Shown piece after piece: positions 19,770 through 27,756 of a DNA stretch of 50,308 bases. Under the pieces are notes generated by a model that saw only the letters and a program-made list of their open reading frames with translations, made no database searches and was not told the origin of the DNA. This stretch comes from Clostridium sp. Its GTDB lineage: Bacteria; Bacillota; Clostridia; Oscillospirales; Acutalibacteraceae. Every line of letters starts with the position of its first letter. The stretch's first letter is position 1. Both the position numbers and the translations under genes were made by a program. The DNA lies in assembly GCA_023663865.1 (NCBI GenBank), contig JAMPGU010000014.1, forward strand, positions 1 to 50,308, written 5' to 3'.

Positions 19770-20693
19770 ATGAGACATTTGCTTGATACAACGGACCTTT
19801 CTTTAAAAGAAATTGATGATATGATTGCCATTGCAGTCGATATTATTGATAATAAAGAAAAATATGCACATATATGTGATGGTAAAAAGCTGGCAACGCT
19901 GTTCTTTGAGCCGTCAACAAGAACCCGTCTTTCCTTTGAAGCGGCAATGTATGAGCTTGGAGGCAATGTTCTCGGATTTTCAGAAGCCGGCTCTTCATCT
20001 GCCTCAAAGGGTGAAAGTGTAGAGGATACAATAAGAATGGTGTCCTGTTATGCAGATATTATCGCAATGCGTCATCCGCTGGAGGGTGCTCCCAGAGTTG
20101 CGGCTGCGAAAACCTTAGTTCCGATTATCAATGCCGGTGACGGCGGTCATGCCCATCCGACACAGACCCTGACGGATCTTTTAACGATTTACAGGGAAAA
20201 GGGAACCTTCGATAATCTCACAATCGGTCTGTGCGGTGACCTGAAATTCGGCAGAACCGTTCATTCTCTGATTAAAGCTATGTGCAGATATAACAATGTA
20301 AAGTTTGTTTTGATTTCACCAAAGGAGCTTTCTGTTCCGGAATATATTAAGAGTGATGTGCTGGATAAAAGCGGAAATGAATATATTGAGGTTGAAAAAA
20401 TGGAGGATGCTATGGAACAGCTGGATATCCTTTATATGACCCGTATTCAGCGTGAACGCTTTTATTCCGAGGATGAATATCTCAAGCATAAGGATGCTTT
20501 CATTCTTGATCTGGATAAGCTGAAAAATGCTAAGTCGGATTTGTCCATTATGCATCCGCTGCCAAGGGTAAATGAAATTGCTGTTGAGGTCGATGATGAC
20601 CCAAGGGCAAAATATTTTGAGCAGGCACTCAATGGTAAATATATCCGTATGGCACTGATAATCACGCTTCTGAAATGGGGAGGTGCATTATAA
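19770..20693 (+). CDS. pyrB: Aspartate carbamoyltransferase catalytic chain PyrB
   Basis: A 307-residue transcarbamoylase joining carbamoyl phosphate to aspartate. The carbamoyl phosphate site is [12 protein letters not shown] near residue 48; the mobile 80s loop contains [17 protein letters not shown] and HPLPRVNEI are conserved. It is coupled to pyrI (TAATG overlap), so the enzyme is expected to form the allosteric E. coli-like dodecamer rather than the free B. subtilis trimer. Confidence 0.97.
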   Translation: MRHLLDTTDLSLKEIDDMIAIAVDIIDNKEKYAHICDGKKLATLFFEPSTRTRLSFEAAMYELGGNVLGFSEAGSSSASKGESVEDTIRMVSCYADIIAMRHPLEGAPRVAAAKTLVPIINAGDGGHAHPTQTLTDLLTIYREKGTFDNLTIGLCGDLKFGRTVHSLIKAMCRYNNVKFVLISPKELSVPEYIKSDVLDKSGNEYIEVEKMEDAMEQLDILYMTRIQRERFYSEDEYLKHKDAFILDLDKLKNAKSDLSIMHPLPRVNEIAVEVDDDPRAKYFEQALNGKYIRMALIITLLKWGGAL

Positions 20694-21103
20694 TGAATAT
20701 TGATGCAATTGAGAATGGTTATGTTATCGACCATATTCCGGCAGGCAAGGGTATGCAGGTTTATGAAATCTTAAATTTGAGTCATCTTTCCTGTCAGGTT
20801 GCCATTATTACAAATGCAAAGTCTAAGAAAAATGAGTCAAAGGACATTATCAAAATCAATGACCTGATTGAACTGAATTTGGATATCATTGCTTATATTG
20901 CGCCTCAGGCAACAGTGAATATTATTAAAGACGGCAAGCGGTTAGAAAAGAGAAATCTGACCTTGCCTAAGGAGATTAAGGGCGTTATTAAATGTCCGAA
21001 TCCTCGCTGTATTTGCAATAATGAGGATATTGACCATATCTTTACACTGGTTGATGAAAAGGGTACATATCGCTGCTTGTACTGCGAAACCAAGGCAAAA
21101 TAG
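20693..21103 (+). CDS. pyrI: Aspartate carbamoyltransferase regulatory chain PyrI
   Basis: A 136-residue regulatory subunit that binds nucleotides and links PyrB trimers. The C-terminal zinc site is complete: Cys101, Cys106, Cys128 and Cys131. The N-terminal half has the nucleotide-binding HIPAGKG motif. The ATG at 20693 overlaps the pyrB stop and follows GGGGAGGTG; a longer reading from 20675 is unnecessary. It is the last gene of the operon, ahead of a strong terminator. Confidence 0.95.
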   Translation: MNIDAIENGYVIDHIPAGKGMQVYEILNLSHLSCQVAIITNAKSKKNESKDIIKINDLIELNLDIIAYIAPQATVNIIKDGKRLEKRNLTLPKEIKGVIKCPNPRCICNNEDIDHIFTLVDEKGTYRCLYCETKAK

Positions 21104-21146
21104 AATCATTGCCTGCAGATAAGTAGGATTAAATTTATATTTATAA

Positions 21147-21185
21147 AAAAGCACATCGGATAAAATGCTTATCCGATGTGCTTTT
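21147..21185. terminator. Strong bidirectional terminator
   Basis: AAAAGCACATCGGATAA (21147-21163) and its exact complement (21169-21185) form a perfect 17-bp stem with a 5-base loop, A-run on one side and T-run on the other. It closes the pyr operon and the convergent O-antigen-ligase-like gene. Confidence 0.93.
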
Positions 21186-21202
21186 CATTTTGCTATTTTA
21201 GA

Positions 21203-22615
21203 TTATTTCTTTTTTTGAATTGGTTTTTGGTGCAGTATATTTTGTATATCCATTTCCGCCACGTGAAGCAGACTTTCCGGGTCGTGTATGATTGTTTTCT
21301 CATAACAGCGGCTTATTGCCTGTGTAAGACCCAGGAATATGAATAAGAAAATAATTTGCTTTGGAGAATTGAATATATAGTCCGTAAGTCCAAACAGCAA
21401 ATAGGTCATCATGGATGTGAATACACAGAACACCAAAGTGAACTTCTTGCCGTTATTTGCATTGATTTCCAGCAGCTTTCCAAAGGCACAGAATAATACA
21501 ATTGCCAGCAGTATTACACCGATTACGCCCAGTTCCACCCAAGTTTCAATAATAAAATTGTGGGCATGGGGCTTATTCAGATTATAATCGTTAACAAGAA
21601 TTTGCCTTGTCTTTTCAACACCAAAGCCGGTTCCGTATATCAAAGCATTTTTGCTATGCGTTACAAAATCTATCAGGCTCTGCCAAATCTGAAAATGTGC
21701 TGCCGAGGATTCTCTTGCCTCCATACCGGCTTGTCCGTTACCGCTTACCTGACCCACGGTTTTAAATATAATTCCGTATCTGGTTAATATGGACGGCAGT
21801 ATGATGCATATAGTCGGTATAAATATTTGCAGCAAGGGCTTCCAATGCCTTTTTGCTAAAATGATGAACATAAATACCCAACCGCCTATTGCGATAAAGC
21901 ATCCGGCTCTTGTCATCGTAGAGCTCATTCCGGCACTGATAAGAATATTCAAAATGAAATATGCCAGCCTGTGCTTGCGATCCTTAGAATTCAAAAACAG
22001 ATATATGGATATTGGATACACAATAATCATATATGTAGCAAACAAATTCGGATTTGAAAAGAAACCGCTTGCTCTGGATGACCATGTATTTGTTCTGATA
22101 TCAAATGGAAGCCAGGAGTAGATTGCTTTGTCTAAGCCTTTATAGAAGGGAGTTACAAATACCCATTTTTCACTGATTTTATTAAATCTGAACAGTGTAT
22201 AGCTGACAATCTGCAAAGCACCTATCAGTCCGTTAATTCCGCCGGCAAGTACCATTGTTGACAGTATTCTGTCAATTTTCTTTCTGCTCACCGCAAGGTT
22301 ATAAATCATAACCTCAATCAGAAACATTCCCCACCAAAGTCCGGCAGTTGCTAAAGTTGAAAATCGGGTGTCGGACCAAATTGTGCTAACAAGGGCAAGT
22401 GCCATAAAGCCCATAATTAATTTTCCGAGTGTGCCGACCTTAGCCTTTTTGCCCTCTCTGCTCCATTGCAGCTTAAATACAATAAAGCCGATAAACAGCA
22501 AAAACGGGCTGACATACTCAGGAAGTATAGGGAAGAAAAATATAATTGCTATAAGCCAGCACCATCCGGGATTTTCCCGATAGAGCGCCTTTAGCGATTT
22601 TAATTTTTCGCTCAT
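21203..22615 (-). CDS. O-antigen ligase/polymerase-like membrane protein
   Basis: A 470-residue integral membrane protein with about 11-12 hydrophobic segments and a large extracytoplasmic loop in the second half, the Wzy_C / O-antigen ligase (RfaL/WaaL) layout. Supporting motifs are GFFSNPNLFATY, SSTMTRAG and the loop histidine in KPHAHNFIIE followed by GVIGV. In Gram-positive bacteria such proteins polymerise or ligate surface or secreted polysaccharides. It is monocistronic with no glycosyltransferase neighbours, so the glycan is unknown. GAGGT precedes the start. Confidence 0.83.
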   Translation of the reverse strand: MSEKLKSLKALYRENPGWCWLIAIIFFFPILPEYVSPFLLFIGFIVFKLQWSREGKKAKVGTLGKLIMGFMALALVSTIWSDTRFSTLATAGLWWGMFLIEVMIYNLAVSRKKIDRILSTMVLAGGINGLIGALQIVSYTLFRFNKISEKWVFVTPFYKGLDKAIYSWLPFDIRTNTWSSRASGFFSNPNLFATYMIIVYPISIYLFLNSKDRKHRLAYFILNILISAGMSSTMTRAGCFIAIGGWVFMFIILAKRHWKPLLQIFIPTICIILPSILTRYGIIFKTVGQVSGNGQAGMEARESSAAHFQIWQSLIDFVTHSKNALIYGTGFGVEKTRQILVNDYNLNKPHAHNFIIETWVELGVIGVILLAIVLFCAFGKLLEINANNGKKFTLVFCVFTSMMTYLLFGLTDYIFNSPKQIIFLFIFLGLTQAISRCYEKTIIHDPESLLHVAEMDIQNILHQKPIQKKK

Positions 22616-22651
22616 ATCAAACCTCGTAATATTAATTTTTTGATTTTTTTA

Positions 22652-22680
22652 ATCATACTATATTTAATCCGATTTTGCAA
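22652..22680 (-). promoter_or_regulatory. Promoter of the O-antigen-ligase-like gene
   Basis: On the minus strand TTGCAA (22680-22675) and TATGAT (22657-22652) are 17 bases apart, upstream of the start at 22615. Confidence 0.6.
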
Positions 22681-22749
22681 GTATTAACATAATTTACACT
22701 TATTTAAACAATTATTTATTGTTTTTTTACACTTCAATAAAATAATCTG

Positions 22750-22778
22750 TTGAAAAGATTTTGTTAATATTGTATAAT
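22750..22778 (+). promoter_or_regulatory. Promoter of first parvulin foldase gene
   Basis: TTGAAA (22750-22755) and TATAAT (22773-22778), 17-base spacer. The start codon is at 22809 with TTGGGAG upstream. Confidence 0.7.
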
Positions 22779-22808
22779 AATTGCATTAATTTGATTGGGA
22801 GCGTTTTT

Positions 22809-24782
22809 ATGGAAGATAAAGATTTTGAAGAAAAGGAACTCCAAAATAATTCTGCTGAGGATGAACAGCTTTTAAATACTGATGATCATGCAGTTGAAGC
22901 TGATGAAAAAAAAGCAGAAGATAGTGCGGAGAAAAATGCACAGAGCCCAGATGCTTCTGCCGAGCCTGCGTATGAGGAAAATGACAATTGGCAGTTTGAT
23001 GCCGAAGCACCTACAATTTCCAATGATACATTAGAGGGCAAGGACTTTGCAATTGATGCTGAGGAATTAAAGGTTGAGCCTGCACCGGCTGCAGCAGATA
23101 ATACCGAAAAGAATAACAGCACTGACAAGTCTAAAATTGTTATCAGCAAAAAGAAGCTGGGCATTGTTATGGGAAGCATTGCAGCAGTGGTCGTTGTTGC
23201 TGTTCTTGTTGTATTTGGTGTCAGATACTTTACTGTACCGAATGGTAAAGAGGGCAAGCTTATGAACCCTGCTTCCGTTGTTGCAACTGTGGATGGTACA
23301 AAGGTTAGCATCGGTATGTTCAACTATTACTATTCCAGTATGGTGAATTATTATGAAACCTATGCTGCATATGGTTATTTTGATTTAAATACAACGGAGA
23401 GCTATGATACACAGTATACAACTGATGATGACGGCAATAAGGTTACCTGGAGCGAATTCTTCCAGAATGAAACGATGGAGGAGATTAAGCGTGTAGCGGC
23501 TCTTTATTCAGCTGCCATTAAGGCCGGTGTTGAGCTTACAGATTCTCAAAAGGAAACCATTGAGGAACAAATGGATTCATTAAAGGAGAATGCTTCAACA
23601 AACGAGCTCTCATTAAATGACTTTATTGAGCAGAATTTCGGCAAATACTGCAGTGAGGATACCCTGCGTCTTATGCTTGAGCAGTACTATATCACTGCAA
23701 ATTATCAAGGTAAGCTGACTGCCGAATCAAAGGTTTCACAGGAAGAAATTGATTCCTATTTTAAAGAGCATTCAACAGATTATTATACAATTAACTTCAG
23801 CTATCTTGCTTTAGAGTATGATTCAACATCAGATGAAACTGCGAAGAAATCAGAGGAGCAGGTTAAATCCTATTTAGACAAGATTACAGACAGAGACTCT
23901 ATTGTTGATCTTGTTCCTGAGGTTTATGCAGATTATATTACACAGGATATTCATTCTGCAATGGAAAGCGACGATACGCTTACCGAGAAGCAGGCAAAAA
24001 AGGATGCAATCGCAACCTATGAGCAAAGCATAGACGGAACAATCAGCGGCACGGACACACCTTTCGGTGAAGAAATAAACAAATGGCTCTTTAGTGATGA
24101 TACAGCTGTCGGTGAAAAGAATTATTATATTGATAAGGATACAGGCTATGCTTACATCATATTAAAAACAGAAAAGGCTGTTCTTGATGATGAAGAGGCA
24201 TATAGTGTAAGACACATTCTTATTTCTCCAGAATCAGAGGATGAGGCTGATTCTTCCGAAACAGAAGCAACCCAAAACTTTACTGATGAGCAGTGGGCTG
24301 AGGCAGAAAAAGCTGCACAGGCAGTTCTTGATGAATACAATAATGGAGATAAGACCGAATTCTTATTTGCACAGCTTGCTGAGAAAAACAGCGCAGACAC
24401 GGCTTCAACCTCTGCTGGTTCAAGTGGTGCTTTCGGCGGATTGTATTCAAGCATTACAGCAGGTCAGATGGTTCCTGAGTTTGAAAACTGGGCAATGGAT
24501 GATTCCCGTAAATACGGTGATACCGATATTGTAAAGAGTGATTACGGCTATCACATTATGTTCTTTATCAGCAAATCTCCGATTTATCAGTCAGAGATTG
24601 TTTCACAGATTATTAATGATAACATAGAAAAAATTGTTACCGACTCTGATTGCAAGATTAAACAAAGCAATGTGGATTCCGCAATAGCTGCATATTATGA
24701 GAGTAAGGCTGAGGCAGCTGAAGCCGCTAATGCCGCATCTGAAAATACCTCTGCAGATGCATCTGTTGAGTCAGCACAGTGA
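22809..24782 (+). CDS. Membrane-anchored parvulin-type peptidyl-prolyl isomerase (first of pair)
   Basis: A 657-residue foldase. Residues 1-112 are a very acidic, low-complexity cytoplasmic tail; one membrane helix lies at about 117-139 after KKKLG; then a SurA/PrsA-like chaperone region and a parvulin (PpiC) domain from RHILIS near residue 468 to GYHIMFF near residue 590. The C-terminus is Ala/Glu-rich. Unlike PrsA it has no lipobox, so it is held by the helix. The ATG at 22809 has GGGAG upstream; 16 further in-frame residues before it are not supported. It likely folds or matures exported proteins. A paralogue follows. Confidence 0.85.
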   Translation: MEDKDFEEKELQNNSAEDEQLLNTDDHAVEADEKKAEDSAEKNAQSPDASAEPAYEENDNWQFDAEAPTISNDTLEGKDFAIDAEELKVEPAPAAADNTEKNNSTDKSKIVISKKKLGIVMGSIAAVVVVAVLVVFGVRYFTVPNGKEGKLMNPASVVATVDGTKVSIGMFNYYYSSMVNYYETYAAYGYFDLNTTESYDTQYTTDDDGNKVTWSEFFQNETMEEIKRVAALYSAAIKAGVELTDSQKETIEEQMDSLKENASTNELSLNDFIEQNFGKYCSEDTLRLMLEQYYITANYQGKLTAESKVSQEEIDSYFKEHSTDYYTINFSYLALEYDSTSDETAKKSEEQVKSYLDKITDRDSIVDLVPEVYADYITQDIHSAMESDDTLTEKQAKKDAIATYEQSIDGTISGTDTPFGEEINKWLFSDDTAVGEKNYYIDKDTGYAYIILKTEKAVLDDEEAYSVRHILISPESEDEADSSETEATQNFTDEQWAEAEKAAQAVLDEYNNGDKTEFLFAQLAEKNSADTASTSAGSSGAFGGLYSSITAGQMVPEFENWAMDDSRKYGDTDIVKSDYGYHIMFFISKSPIYQSEIVSQIINDNIEKIVTDSDCKIKQSNVDSAIAAYYESKAEAAEAANAASENTSADASVESAQ

Positions 24783-24799
24783 TAAATTCAAAATAATAC

Positions 24800-24828
24800 T
24801 TGTAATATTCGTCATAATAGTGTAAAAT
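24800..24828 (+). promoter_or_regulatory. Promoter of second parvulin foldase gene
   Basis: TTGTAA (24800-24805) and TAAAAT (24823-24828) with a 17-base spacer, within the 119-base gap between the two foldase genes. GGAAGAA precedes the ATG at 24902. Confidence 0.5.
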
Positions 24829-24901
24829 ACACCTTGTATGATATTTATGGAGGAGAATAATCATTTCTCTCCAATCAAGTAAATAGTAAGGAAGAATAAA
24901 T

Positions 24902-26593
24902 ATGGCAAAGAAACCTATGGAAGATGATTTGCTTACCGGCGGCAAGCTGAGTTCAGGTAAATCAAAATCAGCAAAAAAATCAAGCGGCGCAGCTGTGCCA
25001 AGTATCAGCATTGCACCTAAAACAGCAAAGATTATCAGATCCGTTGTCTGCATTGTTATCGTTATTGCATTACTTGCAGTATACGTTGCAACCGGTACAG
25101 TAAGAAAGGGCTTTATTGCATCTCTCAGCACACCGGCACAGACTCTGACCGGTGTTACAATCACCAATGGTGAGAACAAGGCAAAGGTAAAGGTTGCTAC
25201 TTATAATTTCTATTATGCAACAACCTATAACAGCCTTCAGTCACAGAAGTCAACCTATGAGCAGTATGGTCTTGATCCAAAGGATGTCGGCTTAGATGTT
25301 GATTTTGATGAGAAGCTGTCAAAGCAGACATATACAGATACAACCACAAATAAAACTATGACTTGGGCTGAGCATATGGAAGAGCTTGTGCTTGATTCTA
25401 TTGAGCAGACTTATACCTTCTATCTTGCTGCTGTTGAGGCAAATGGCGGTGAAGAGCCTGAAATCACTGACGAGCAGCAGAGCGAGCTTGACAGCACAAT
25501 TACTTCTTACAGAGAAACAGCTGAAGGCTATGGTTACACACTCAGCGGTTATCTTGTAAGAGCAATGGGTAAGGGTGTTACCGAGAACGTATTCAGAACA
25601 GAAACTATCCGTCAGTACATTGCTCAGAATTATCAGGAGCAGATTACAGAAGATACAAGCGACAAGGAATACACAGCTGATGACATCAAGAAGTATCTTG
25701 ATGAGCATAAGTCTGATTTTGAAGCAGTAGACGTTAAGGTTTTTGACTGTGCAAACGAGGATGACGCAAAGGCATTTTCATCAGAGCTTAAAGCGGATGG
25801 CTCTAATTTTGCAGATTTAGCATCAAAGTATTCAACAGATGATTTTGCTAAGAAGTCCTATGCTGAGGCTGGTTATACAACCGAGTATGGTGCAACAAGA
25901 TCCGGCTTAACCAATAAGCAGTATGCAATTGCAACCGCTCATGATCATGAGGAGGGTGCAGAGCATTCTGATGATGAAGAGGCTGTATATCCTGGTCTTG
26001 ACTGGATTTTCAGCACTGACAGAAAGTCCGGAGATATTTATCAGTACAGCACTTCCGTTGTATATATCATAAATCCTGTATCTCTTCAGGATCTTAAAAC
26101 TGTTAATGTTCGTCATATTCTAATCAGCCCTGTTGATGATGACAGTGATGCATCTGCAACAGAAGCTACTGATAAGCAGTGGGCTGCTGCACGCAGTAAG
26201 GCTGAGGATATTTTGGAATCCTGGAAGAATGGTAAGGCTACAGAGGATAGCTTTGCAGAGCTTGCTAAGGATAATTCAGCAGACGGCTCAGCAAGTGACG
26301 GCGGCCTTTATGAGAATATCATTCCCGGTCAGATGGTTAACAGCTTCTCTGCTTGGTTGTTTGAGCCCGGCAGAAAGAGCGGTGACACTGCTATCGTTAT
26401 GAGTGACTATGGTTACCATATTATGTATTTTGTTGGTGCTAACGACCAGAAGGTTTGTGATTATAACGCAGAGCAGGCTCTCATTTCAGAGGATAGCAAT
26501 TCCGCTGTAAATAAGCTTGAAGAGGATTATACTCGCAAGGTTAATTGGTTCGGTTCACGTTACTTTGAAAAGGACGTTGACATTGACGCTTAA
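24902..26593 (+). CDS. Membrane-anchored parvulin-type peptidyl-prolyl isomerase (second of pair)
   Basis: A 563-residue paralogue of the preceding gene. A Lys/Ser-rich cytoplasmic tail of about 45 residues leads into a single membrane helix at about 47-66, then a chaperone region and a parvulin domain starting at RHILISP near residue 403 and ending at GYHIMYF near residue 513. At about residues 345-361 there is a His- and acid-rich insertion (HDHEEGAEHSDDEEA) absent from the first copy. No lipobox. It presumably folds exported proteins alongside its neighbour; the two differ mostly in the tails and the chaperone part. Confidence 0.85.
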   Translation: MAKKPMEDDLLTGGKLSSGKSKSAKKSSGAAVPSISIAPKTAKIIRSVVCIVIVIALLAVYVATGTVRKGFIASLSTPAQTLTGVTITNGENKAKVKVATYNFYYATTYNSLQSQKSTYEQYGLDPKDVGLDVDFDEKLSKQTYTDTTTNKTMTWAEHMEELVLDSIEQTYTFYLAAVEANGGEEPEITDEQQSELDSTITSYRETAEGYGYTLSGYLVRAMGKGVTENVFRTETIRQYIAQNYQEQITEDTSDKEYTADDIKKYLDEHKSDFEAVDVKVFDCANEDDAKAFSSELKADGSNFADLASKYSTDDFAKKSYAEAGYTTEYGATRSGLTNKQYAIATAHDHEEGAEHSDDEEAVYPGLDWIFSTDRKSGDIYQYSTSVVYIINPVSLQDLKTVNVRHILISPVDDDSDASATEATDKQWAAARSKAEDILESWKNGKATEDSFAELAKDNSADGSASDGGLYENIIPGQMVNSFSAWLFEPGRKSGDTAIVMSDYGYHIMYFVGANDQKVCDYNAEQALISEDSNSAVNKLEEDYTRKVNWFGSRYFEKDVDIDA

Positions 26594-26600
26594 AGAATGA

Positions 26601-26627
26601 AAAGGGTTGTTATTAACAACCCTTTTT
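26601..26627 (+). terminator. Intrinsic terminator after the foldase genes
   Basis: GGGTTGT (26604-26610) pairs with ACAACCC (26616-26622) around a TATTA loop, with an A-run before and TTTTT after. Confidence 0.9.
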
Positions 26628-26652
26628 GCAGTTTTTATTTGTAGAGGTATTA

Positions 26653-26898
26653 ATGATTAAGAAAACAGATATTCAAAAGCTAACAGACGAAATTTCTAGA
26701 TTAATGGCAGCCTTGGAGGATGTAAACTTTGAGTGCCAAAGATTGGAGATTATCAACTCAAATCTTGATTTTCAGTTGAAGTCTGTGAATCGCGAGCTGA
26801 AACAAAATATTGCTATGCTTGAAACTCTTGAAGAGGAAAACAAAAAGCTTTCTCTTGAGAATAAAGAGCTGAAAGATAAGTTGAGTCATATTGATTAG
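26653..26898 (+). CDS. Small coiled-coil protein, unknown function
   Basis: An 81-residue protein that is almost entirely a predicted coiled coil: repeated Leu/Ile spacing with many Glu and Lys (LEDVNFECQRLEI, LEEENKKLSLENKEL). No membrane segment. The ATG at 26653 is chosen with GAGG just upstream. Its TAG stop shares bases with the TAA stop of the convergent sigK gene. I do not recognise a family; it could be a ZapB- or YabA-like structural adaptor, but sequence alone does not say. Confidence 0.65.
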   Translation: MIKKTDIQKLTDEISRLMAALEDVNFECQRLEIINSNLDFQLKSVNRELKQNIAMLETLEEENKKLSLENKELKDKLSHID

Positions 26899-27578
26899 TC
26901 AACTCGCTTTTTTATGTCATTAAGCACCTTTTTTTCAATCCTTGAAACATAGCTTCTGCTGATATTTAACCTCTGTGCAACCTCTCGTTGTGTCAGAGGT
27001 TTTTTGTTGTTCAATCCATATCTTAAAATAACAATTTCTTTTTCTCTTTCATCCTCCAGATTTTCAATGATTTTTGCAATCTTCTCCCATTGAATTTTTG
27101 TTTCCAAGTCGTCAGCAAGGTCAATGTCACTGCTGATTGTATCCTCAATCGTCAGGGGATTTCCGTCCTTGTCAACCTCCAACGTGTCATTCAAATAAAT
27201 ATCATTTGCCTGCTTCTTTATGGAACGGAAATGCATCAACACTTCATTCTCGATACAGCGTGATGCATAGGTAGCAAGGCGGACCTTTTTATCTGATTTA
27301 AAGGAATCAATAGCTTTAATCAGACCAATGGTACCAATACTGATTAAATCGTCTGTGTCATTGGTTTTGGAATAGTACTTTTTCACGATATGACTAACCA
27401 GTCTCAGATTTCGCTCAATAAGCACTGCTCGTGCATTCTTGTCTCCATTTTCCATTCTCTCAAGCATTTCCTGTTCCTCTTTCGGTGTTAACGGCTTGGG
27501 GAAGCTGGAGGTGTTTTGGATATGAAGAATAAAATAAATGAGATGGGCACTTATTGCAGATAGTATTGCTGTAAACAT
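26895..27578 (-). CDS. sigK: Sporulation sigma factor SigK precursor
   Basis: A sigma-70 family factor of 227 residues that drives late mother-cell gene expression during sporulation. An N-terminal hydrophobic pro-sequence of about 20-25 residues precedes SFPKPLT, as in Bacillus pro-sigma-K, so processing by a SpoIVFB-like protease is expected. Region 2 includes LRLVSHIVKKY and DLISIGTIGLIKAID; region 4 has the helix-turn-helix TQREVAQRLNISRSYVSRIEKK. The coding sequence is uninterrupted, with no skin element. The ATG at 27578 has AGGTGAT 4 bases upstream and gives the best pro-sequence; a GTG at 27587 and ATG at 27584 are possible. Confidence 0.93.
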   Translation of the reverse strand: MFTAILSAISAHLIYFILHIQNTSSFPKPLTPKEEQEMLERMENGDKNARAVLIERNLRLVSHIVKKYYSKTNDTDDLISIGTIGLIKAIDSFKSDKKVRLATYASRCIENEVLMHFRSIKKQANDIYLNDTLEVDKDGNPLTIEDTISSDIDLADDLETKIQWEKIAKIIENLEDEREKEIVILRYGLNNKKPLTQREVAQRLNISRSYVSRIEKKVLNDIKKRVD

Positions 27579-27582
27579 TTTC

Positions 27583-27613
27583 ATCACCTAAGGAATTTTA
27601 TTCCTTAGGTGAT
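27583..27613. repeat. Perfect inverted repeat masking the sigK ribosome binding site
   Basis: ATCACCTAAGGAAT (27583-27596) and its exact complement (27600-27613) flank a TTT loop. In the sigK transcript the 3' arm contains the Shine-Dalgarno AGGTGAT, so a 14-bp stem would hide it. On the plus strand it could act as a weak terminator, but only TTTT follows. It could also be a protein-binding palindrome. Confidence 0.8.
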
Positions 27614-27650
27614 TTTAATATTCACATTCTTTATGGATTTTGTTTTATCA

Positions 27651-27664
27651 AGAACAAAAGTTCG
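27651..27664. promoter_or_regulatory. LexA (DinR/Cheo) SOS box upstream of uvrB
   Basis: The sequence GAAC-AAAA-GTTC (27652-27663) exactly fits the Gram-positive LexA operator GAAC-N4-GTTC. It lies 20 bases upstream of the uvrB -35 element and about 93 bases from the start codon. Confidence 0.8.
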
Positions 27665-27683
27665 AAAAAGATTTTAAAACCTA

Positions 27684-27712
27684 TTGAAATATTGTTCTTA
27701 TTGTCATATAAT
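27684..27712 (+). promoter_or_regulatory. Promoter of uvrB-MATE-uvrA
   Basis: TTGAAA (27684-27689) and TATAAT (27707-27712) with a 17-base spacer. Transcription should start near 27719. Confidence 0.75.
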
Positions 27713-27756
27713 AGTACGGATATGAAAAAATGATAAATCAGGGTATGGGGGTACCT

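Noticed and set aside
22886..23323. Open frame of 145 codons on the minus strand
   Set aside because: It lies opposite the low-complexity acidic tail of the first parvulin; Ser/Ala-rich composition and no ribosome binding site mark it as a shadow.
26895..27578. Possible skin-type interruption or rearrangement of sigK
   Set aside because: The frame is continuous from the pro-sequence through region 4, with no recombinase gene nearby.
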